Assembly (NCBI GenBank): GCA_024220505.1
Contig: JAKZZE010000005.1
Coordinates: 2,130,501-2,194,500, forward strand
DNA length: 64,000 bases
Direction: 5' to 3'
DNA from: Rhizopus arrhizus
Lineage: Eukaryota > Mucoromycota > Mucoromycetes > Mucorales > Rhizopodaceae
A program made the position numbers and the translations under genes. Below the pieces are notes generated by a model. That model searched no databases. It saw only the letters and a list, made by a program, of their open reading frames with translations, and had not been told where the DNA came from. Below, piece after piece: positions 58,341 to 64,000 of this stretch. Position 1 is the stretch's first letter; each line of letters opens with the position of its first letter.

Positions 58341-58660
58341 CTGCATATATTCAGTTAAAAAGTTCGACAGTTGCTTAGAGTGCAAATCCATATAAATGTA
58401 TCACCCATTTAGGACACTTCGGCCACTCTAATTTTGAACCAATAATTTTTTTTTTCTTTTGCCTTATATTTCAATTGGCCAGTCTTTTTGAATTAAATTA
58501 GACGAATGGGTCATTAAAACTTTCATCGGTTATATTGTAAGCTTAATTTATGATGATTCGATATGATTCTTTAGATATTTTATTATGTAGTGGCTATTTC
58601 TTACCAAATTTACTAGCAAAATACGATATTAGGTTTTGCTCGATCTTTTTATTGGCAGTC

Positions 58661-59860
58661 GTAGTTACTGGTTATCAGGATCGATTCTTATTCAAACTCA
58701 TTTGTAAAGATTTAGTTCAGAACGATAAGACTGTATTTTACTGACATGTCAAAACATGACAATATTGTTGAATAGAAGCGAATTGGCTTTCAATAAAGGA
58801 GAGCTGAGGGCGGAGGTTAGCAGCATTACTAGGGAATTTGGACACGGAATTGGTTAGACTGGTATTTTTTTGATGAAGCAATTTTTCTACTGATTTTAAA
58901 TGAAATATCTGTCGACGGGAAAACTTTCTTGCAACAGATCCGCAAAAACGAAGCGCTTTGTATTTACTACCAACTTGAATACACAAAAGAAAATGTTGCT
59001 CATGCAACAGAATGGTTCCAAGTCCTTAGCGACCAACATCAGCTCTGTTACATTACTGATCTTCTGTACCTGTTATGGCACTCAAACAACGAGTGAACGG
59101 TAACCTGTACATATTCAAGAAATATGGCTTGGAACTCACCATATCGAGAGCCATACAAACTAACAATGATTCATAAAGGAGGTTTACTGCACCGATGGCG
59201 ATGGTTAAATGCACGTAACGCAAGAGATGATTCTCCGTGATGCCTACCAGAATCTTATAAAATTTTCTAGCTTCTTTGATAACATGACTTTACAAAGCAT
59301 TGGTGCGTTTTACAGCAGGAATGGCATCGAGTTTGCAATGTCAAAAGACAAGAGACGACGTACGTCGCCGAGCGGTCACGTCCAACGCAGGCAAGCAAGG
59401 GTACTTGCCCAAAACTATCAAGGTAAGACTTAATGTATAACGTGAGTTAGCTAACTTATCTTTAGAAAATTTAGCCAAGGACATTACCATGTATGACCAG
59501 CAGTATCATATTTTTATCTCCAAGCAGAAACAAATTGGCCATACCATTGTTGGCTATGTACGGAAATCAACTGGCGGAGAAATTCAATGAACAAAAGAAA
59601 GGCTTCTGCAGAAAATGATTGATAAGATCAAGATTAGGTCTTGCGTGGACAAAGTATACGTGTCGTACTCATCATCAGCAAGCCATCTCTTGCCAGGCGA
59701 GCTAATAGCGGAAACCATTGAAAGCGACTGATGGAACTACGGAAGGTAAAGTCGCATTGGTGTCATGTCAAAACTTGACAATAAAATACAGTTTTATCGT
59801 TCTGAACTAAATCTTTACAAATGAGTTTGAATAAGAATCGATCCTGATAATCAGTAACTA
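58661..59860. mobile_element. 1.2-kb element with 80-bp inverted repeats
   Basis: 58661-58740 and the reverse complement of about 59782-59860 agree at all but two or three positions (GGATCGATTCTTATTCAAAC and GTTCAGAACGATAA in both). TAGTTACTG sits at each outer end, preceded by CG on the left and GT on the right, so a TA target duplication is possible. Just inside lie palindromes, TGTCAAAACATGACA (58746) and TGTCAAAACTTGACA (59766). The interior holds the broken recombinase-like gene at 59074-59740. Confidence 0.55.
59074..59740 (+). pseudogene. Broken gene with serine-recombinase-like YVRKS motif
   Basis: One exon-like frame (59209 to about 59421: SSFFDNMTLQSIGAFYSRNG, EFAMSKDKRRRTSPSGHVQR) joins by a good intron (GTAAGA 59422 to TTTAG 59465) to ENLAKDITMYDQQYHIFISK. 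GHTIVGYVRKSTGGE follows, then an in-frame TGA (59587), then RLLQKMIDKIKIRS, CVDKVYVSYSSSAS and a second TGA. GYVRxS, then a spaced R-LLQ, then VDKVYVS-SSA follows the order of the catalytic N-terminal domain of serine recombinases. I recall similar uncharacterised proteins from Mucorales, but the assignment is an inference and no DNA-binding domain is visible. An upstream segment at 59074-59165 (MALKQRVNGNLYIFKKYGLE) may be an earlier exon. Confidence 0.4.
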
Positions 59861-62001
59861 ACTGACATAATATGTTTCGGTTTATATCTAGACTGTTTAC
59901 TACTATGAAATTCTTCTTACATGTCAAATCATATCGGTCGTAACTATCCTTTGTCATCTAATCTCAGGTCTTGCTCAAATTGATATAAATAGCCTTGGAA
60001 TATTTCTTTAATAAAAGTATTAGACTTTAGAACTATTGTCTTCTCTCATTAATTCTCCTTTGCCCTTATTTTTTAATACTTAAAACCCTTCAAAAAGAAT
60101 GTAAAGCAGAGGCGAATCAAACAAAAATGCATCTATTCTTGTATGCTTTGAAGAATGCAGTCTTGAAAATCATCCTTAAGGAATTATATGATCAAAAAAG
60201 GGTTAATACACATTTTGCAGACCCTTTAAGCAACTAATAGAAGCTTCAGTGGACATCAGGTCTATGATTTCAACAATGGTTTTACATGAATAGGTGGTGC
60301 ACATTAATAACTAATAATAAAGAAAAAGTCTATTCTTGTAGGAATTTATAATGCGTGTACAAAGTAGTATAAATAAACAAATATTTATAATTATTTAAAA
60401 CAAACAAACAGAACAAGTCATGTAATAAAAGCTATCACTCTTTATCAAAGTTTGCTTAAAAGATATGCTTTGAAAATAGAGGACTAGAATGCGATTGTGT
60501 TTATTGCAATGCTGTTTCAACTTTTAAAAGTCCCTTTTGTTGTTTTGTTTCATAATTTGCTTTTGTTATTAATTCACATGCAATGCAGTGACGCTTCTTT
60601 TTAAATAAGAAAACGATAGCATACAGGCTTTTCTCTTTTCTTTTTTTTTTCATTCAAGAAATAAAAAGGTTATGTTCATATTGTTGAATAACGCAGGTTA
60701 TATGAAAATATAATAGTACAAAGTCGTTCCAGACGATATCTTACATTGTTTATTTATTAGATAAAAATGAATTCTATGGCTCTTTGTGCTATTACACCTC
60801 ATCGTAACTAAAAGTGTTGAAGGTAAAGTAAAGTACCTAAAAAATTGTAAAATTCTAAATGTGTGGAGAAAACAGCAAAAAAATTAAAAATCCAAACAGG
60901 TGAAATACTTGTAGTTAAATGCCAACCTTACAAAAAATAAGCAAAAAAAGATAACAACATTTTACTTGACCACTGAAACACCCAAAAAAAAAGAAGCATC
61001 TGTATTTTTACCTTGTTTATTAACTTTCTTCATTATTGTATCAGCTCTTTATTCTATCAGTGAATGATTTATGAACTAAGAAGTCGTGTAAGTATTAACA
61101 GATAATACTTGATTGAAAAGGCTATGCTTCTTGGTAGCTTTCGTCATTGTTAAAATGATGCAGTATGATTTCTCTTATTTCATTGGCTGAAATACTAGTC
61201 AGCGAAAACTCAGTACAAAATGTACGCTAATGAATGAATGCACAGATGTTATGCTATAGGAACATGAAAGGATGCAAACAAAAGTAAAAGTTTTATTTAT
61301 ACATGACCTTGTATTGCTATGTATACTAATCATATAGGAAACATAGACTATACTTGTATATTTACATGGTGCAGTAGGATGATACCTGCATCAAAGAGAT
61401 ATAACTGTTCTTTTACAAAGTTCCATAAGTAAACACAAAGGCCGATGAAAGTATTGTCAGTTACAAGTAAGTCAAAAGCTCCTCTTTCTTATTTGCAATA
61501 AGAAGACCAAAAAGAGCAAGGACATCCCATTTGAGTAAATATGAATGTAATCACTCCTATTTACTATTCATTTTTCATTTGTATTAAAATATAAAAAAAA
61601 AAAAAATTGGACCCGGAATCCAACCCTAATTTTTTTAGCTAGAAATTAGGAAAAACTGCGTGGAATCAGTTTCTTTTTTTGCAAGAAAAGCAGCAAAACT
61701 TGCTCTGGTTTTTTTTCGCAAGAAGCCCAAAAAACTTGATATGATTTTTTTCGCAAGAAATCAAGAAAACTTGAGAGTTAAGGAAAAAAAAGAACAGGCG
61801 TTTAGGCATCCTTTTTATACTTTTTTTGTTTGAAGGTTTGTGACTATGAATTTTTTTTATTATGCACTCTTGGAAAATCACATGCGATTTTCACATGCTG
61901 GATTTTTTTTGGCGTTTTTGTCGTCACAATATCTACCCTTAGGGCATATCCCTTTAATGATAAACAAAACCCTTAATTTAATTAGACAGATTATATTTCA
62001 C
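59861..62001. other. AT-rich intergenic DNA
   Basis: No gene found in 2.1 kb. 59970-60050 has a TATAAATAG motif with a downstream CT-rich stretch, like an LTR or promoter fragment. Near 61606-61624 TGGACCCGGAATCCAACCC follows an A13 run. Confidence 0.5.
61672..61790. repeat. Three degenerate 37-bp tandem repeats
   Basis: Each unit is a T-run, then (C)GCAAGAA, a purine stretch and AAACTTG; units start at about 61672, 61710 and 61746. Function unknown. Confidence 0.6.
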
Positions 62002-62262
62002 ATTCCTCACAATAGTATAAATACTCACCTATTTTTATTAATAAAGTATCCGTCAATCATCAAGTATTATTCTCTCTGTTTGTCAGAATTAATTATAAAC
62101 CTGTACATAACATTAGGACTCCTTAACATTCTTTAATTGAGAGCTTAGTAGTTCAAATTAATTCTTTTATTAAATTACATTCCTCATAATAGTATAAATA
62201 CCCATAATTGTTTATTTAAATAAACATCAGCCAAGTATCAAGCATCATCCTCTCTATTAGAC
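62002..62262 (+). repeat. Tandem pair of TATA-containing units
   Basis: ATTCCTCACAATAGTATAAATAC (about 62001) and ATTCCTCATAATAGTATAAATAC (about 62177) open two roughly 85-bp units that both run through an AATAAA-type motif and CATCAAGTATTATTCTCTCT / TATCAAGCATCATCCTCTCT. They look like duplicated promoter/R regions of an LTR, or a local tandem duplication of a promoter. Confidence 0.55.
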
Positions 62263-62406
62263 TGTCCACCTATCCCTATCTTTACTTATCTTTGTCTCGC
62301 TCTTACTGATCAACTATTTTGTCTATCCAAGCTTCTTAGTTCCTGTCCGGTTCTTTCTCTCTCTTCTCTGGCTTGACAAAACAACTCATTATATAAGCTT
62401 ACCATC
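62262..62406 (+). repeat. Third, diverged partial copy of a segment found in both duplication copies
   Basis: TCTATCCAAG, TTAGTTCCTGT, TCTCTGGCTTGA and ACCATCTG occur in the same order as at about 10316-10535 (and inverted at about 49500-49735). The copy stops exactly at the LTR boundary (62407), so the chromovirus inserted into it. Confidence 0.6.
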
Positions 62407-62827
62407 TGTGTTATCTCGTAAGAATAAAAAAGACTATAAAATTCAACGAGACTTAAAAAAGTTATATTTTTATTTAATATTATTGTATCTGGTATTTATA
62501 TCCTTTTCATGAAGATTCAATTAAATCCTTTTCAAGATACTTTAATTAATTATAGCTGTAGATCTAGCATGAATAAATTTTAGTATGAAGACCTGTTCCT
62601 GGTTATGCAAGTGGACTGTTTATAATTATTTAAGTAGATCTATTTTTCATTTATGTCTCATTGCATCAGGAGCTATATTAAAACAACTTGTATTGAGTTA
62701 AAGGAGTGGAATTAGTTATGACCGAATAATAGAGAAAAGACTGTAATAAATCTTTGTAAAGCATTCACTACTCTGATTTCTTATAAATTGAATATGAATC
62801 ATGTTTAAAGTATGTTGGGATACGACA
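62407..62827 (-). repeat. Chromovirus 3' LTR
   Basis: 421 bp, TGTCGTATCCCAACAT ... GAGATAACACA on the minus strand. Partner of the solo LTR at 45987-46404, with scattered substitutions along the alignment. Confidence 0.88.
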
Positions 62828-62840
62828 TTGCCCCCTTCCA
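62828..62840 (-). other. Polypurine tract of the chromovirus
   Basis: GGAAGGGGGCAA on the minus strand lies immediately before the LTR TG, the expected plus-strand primer site. Confidence 0.8.
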
Positions 62841-63139
62841 GGTCATAACTACTTCTGGATTTAGATTCATGAGTGTTCAATTGTGAAGACGAGTGTAAGT
62901 GAAGTTCTCTGTTGTGTAATATTGAGCAAAGCAATATGTAATTCGTAAGTGCATGTTATAAGAATGTGTAGGTAGCAACATGTGAAAGGTTTTTTTATGT
63001 TGACGATTCTACATGTAAATGAACTGTGGATAGAATGTGGATTGACATTGTAAATTGGATTATTGGAAGTTTTTTTAAATTATTGAAAGGTAGCGTAAGG
63101 CGTTGAGATAATACGTATTAAGATGAATTGCAGTCACGG

Positions 63140-64000
63140 TTAATTTCTTGCTCTTTTACGGCTTGAATTGTCGTGGTTTTTTCTTGGTCTTTTTTCACTT
63201 GAATTAGGTTCAACATTACGTTGTCCATTTCGACGATTCCAGTATTTTAGTATTGGTCTGTTGTCGTGAAAGTGTTTTTCAGGTTCCCAAGTATCATCTT
63301 TCGCATCATAGCCTTTCCAACGTACCAAGTATAACCAGTTACCGGGAGTGCCTTTGTGGTCAATTACGGCTTCGACATCATATACCTCAGATTGTTCTTC
63401 TGATATTACTTTGATATGTGAAGGTGGAATATTTCGAGGTAAAAGTGCGCCAGTACCATCAACTAGGATGTAGCTTCCTCCTTGGTTCTTTCTGACAATT
63501 GTATAATTTCCAATGTAGAGTGGATCTGTTTTTGTAGTTCGGTTTATATTCTTGATCATGACTTGACTACCAGATGGTATTTCCTTGATAATTCGATGAG
63601 ATTTGTTAAACTTGTTTTCGGCAGCAGATTGAGAAGTTTTGATTTTCTCGCGAATAGCTGGTAAAACAGTGTTATTAAATTTCGTAATGTGTCCATTAAA
63701 CTGTTTTCTTGTTTCATTGTAGTTTGTAGGAATTGACACGTCACTATAGTCCTTGAATTGATTTGGACGTCTAGCAAACATCAGTGAAAATGGTCTTGTG
63801 TCGTGTAAGGCAGTTGGTGTGTTGTTTAGAGCTTCTTGGGTACTGTCAAGGTATAAGTCCCAGTCATCGTTCTTGCCTTGAAGTCTTTTATATATTATAT
63901 TCTTTGTCTTTCCAACCCAACGTTCTGCAATACCATTGCTTCGAGGGTGATATGCTGTTATAAGGCGATGATCGATACCAGAAACTTCAGTGAATTTACG
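63140..64000 (-). CDS. Chromovirus Pol, integrase C-terminus with chromodomain (partial)
   Basis: 286 codons to the stop at 63140; the frame continues past the window edge. The edge-side part reads HRLITAYHPRSNGIAERWVG; the Glu of NGIAER is the third residue of the integrase DDE triad. DLYLDSTQEALNNTPTALHD and FSLMFARRPNQFKDY close the integrase core. MIKNINRTTKTDPLYIGNYT is the GPY/F-like module. EVYDVEAVIDHKG with YLVRWKGYDAKDDTWEPEKH is a chromodomain with its aromatic residues, which in this class steers integration toward particular chromatin. The end is basic (KRPRKNHDNSSRKRARN). No stop or shift interrupts it. Confidence 0.93.
   Translation of the reverse strand, partial: RKFTEVSGIDHRLITAYHPRSNGIAERWVGKTKNIIYKRLQGKNDDWDLYLDSTQEALNNTPTALHDTRPFSLMFARRPNQFKDYSDVSIPTNYNETRKQFNGHITKFNNTVLPAIREKIKTSQSAAENKFNKSHRIIKEIPSGSQVMIKNINRTTKTDPLYIGNYTIVRKNQGGSYILVDGTGALLPRNIPPSHIKVISEEQSEVYDVEAVIDHKGTPGNWLYLVRWKGYDAKDDTWEPEKHFHDNRPILKYWNRRNGQRNVEPNSSEKRPRKNHDNSSRKRARN

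Larger units (their letters stand above)
62407..64000 (-). mobile_element. Ty3/gypsy chromovirus, 3' part (runs off the window)
   Basis: On the minus strand: the integrase C-terminus with chromodomain (63140-64000), about 300 bp of 3' untranslated DNA, a polypurine tract (62828-62840) and the 3' LTR (62407-62827). Gag, protease, RT and the 5' LTR lie outside. The pol frame is open to the edge, so this copy may be intact. Confidence 0.9.

Noticed and set aside
1..64000. tRNA, rRNA and CRISPR structures
   Set aside because: I looked for A/B-box pairs, cloverleaf stems and regularly spaced direct repeats; only weak B-box-like strings (about 33914, 61610) were seen, not enough for an RNA gene call.

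Overview
This window looks like nuclear DNA of an early-diverging fungus, most probably a mucoralean (Mucoromycota). The basis is AT-rich intergenic DNA with long A/T tracts, host genes cut by many 45-75 nt introns of GTA...TAG type, a eukaryotic gene set (hexokinase, PP2C, Sec7 ARF-GEF, UTP25, P450, DNA polymerase zeta), and a heavy load of LINE, Tc1/mariner-like and Ty3/gypsy chromovirus sequences. The lineage is inferred from gene architecture and element types; no marker gene is present to prove it.

Host genes, left to right: hexokinase (1625-3227, -), an NmrA-like NAD(P)-binding protein (8420-9364, -), a PP2C phosphatase (13673-14908, +), a Sec7-domain ARF-GEF (17853-19025, +), a putative tail-anchored protein (19155-20071, +) that overlaps UTP25 (20066-22878, -) tail to tail, a microsomal P450 (24262-25994, +), a CofD/YvcK-like protein (26807-28228, -), a decayed PfkB/pseudouridine-kinase-like gene (29300-30638, +), an unrecognised gene broken by a LINE fragment (30766-33101, -), a 3-hydroxyisobutyrate-dehydrogenase-like enzyme (36790-37769, +), REV3 (37878-44253, +), and a second NmrA-like gene (50690-51634, +). 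I rebuilt the exons from splice signals. In hexokinase, PP2C, Sec7, P450, CofD, the dehydrogenase and REV3 the exon sums are exact multiples of three. UTP25 is one base short because of an apparent frameshift.

The right third (44.3-64 kb) is a nest of elements. An old LINE on the minus strand (about 44850-49014) carries a 418 bp solo LTR inside its ORF2. The same LTR family bounds a chromovirus that runs off the right edge (62407 to the end). A full-length, apparently intact LINE (52453-57658) sits inside a dead Tc1/mariner-like transposase gene with a 14 bp target-site duplication. A 1.2 kb element with 80 bp inverted repeats (58661-59860) holds a broken gene with a serine-recombinase-like motif. 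Further LINE, Tc1, gag-like and retropepsin remnants lie at 5.1-8.1, 15.7-16.2, 31.9-32.9 and 44.5 kb.

The most striking large-scale structure is a 2.6 kb segmental duplication in inverted orientation (8258-10875 and 49161-51795). Each copy holds an intact 314-aa NmrA-like gene. The two copies flank 38 kb that contains most of the host genes. No tRNA, rRNA or CRISPR array was recognised. The host genes are unrelated housekeeping and metabolic genes with no pathway clustering.
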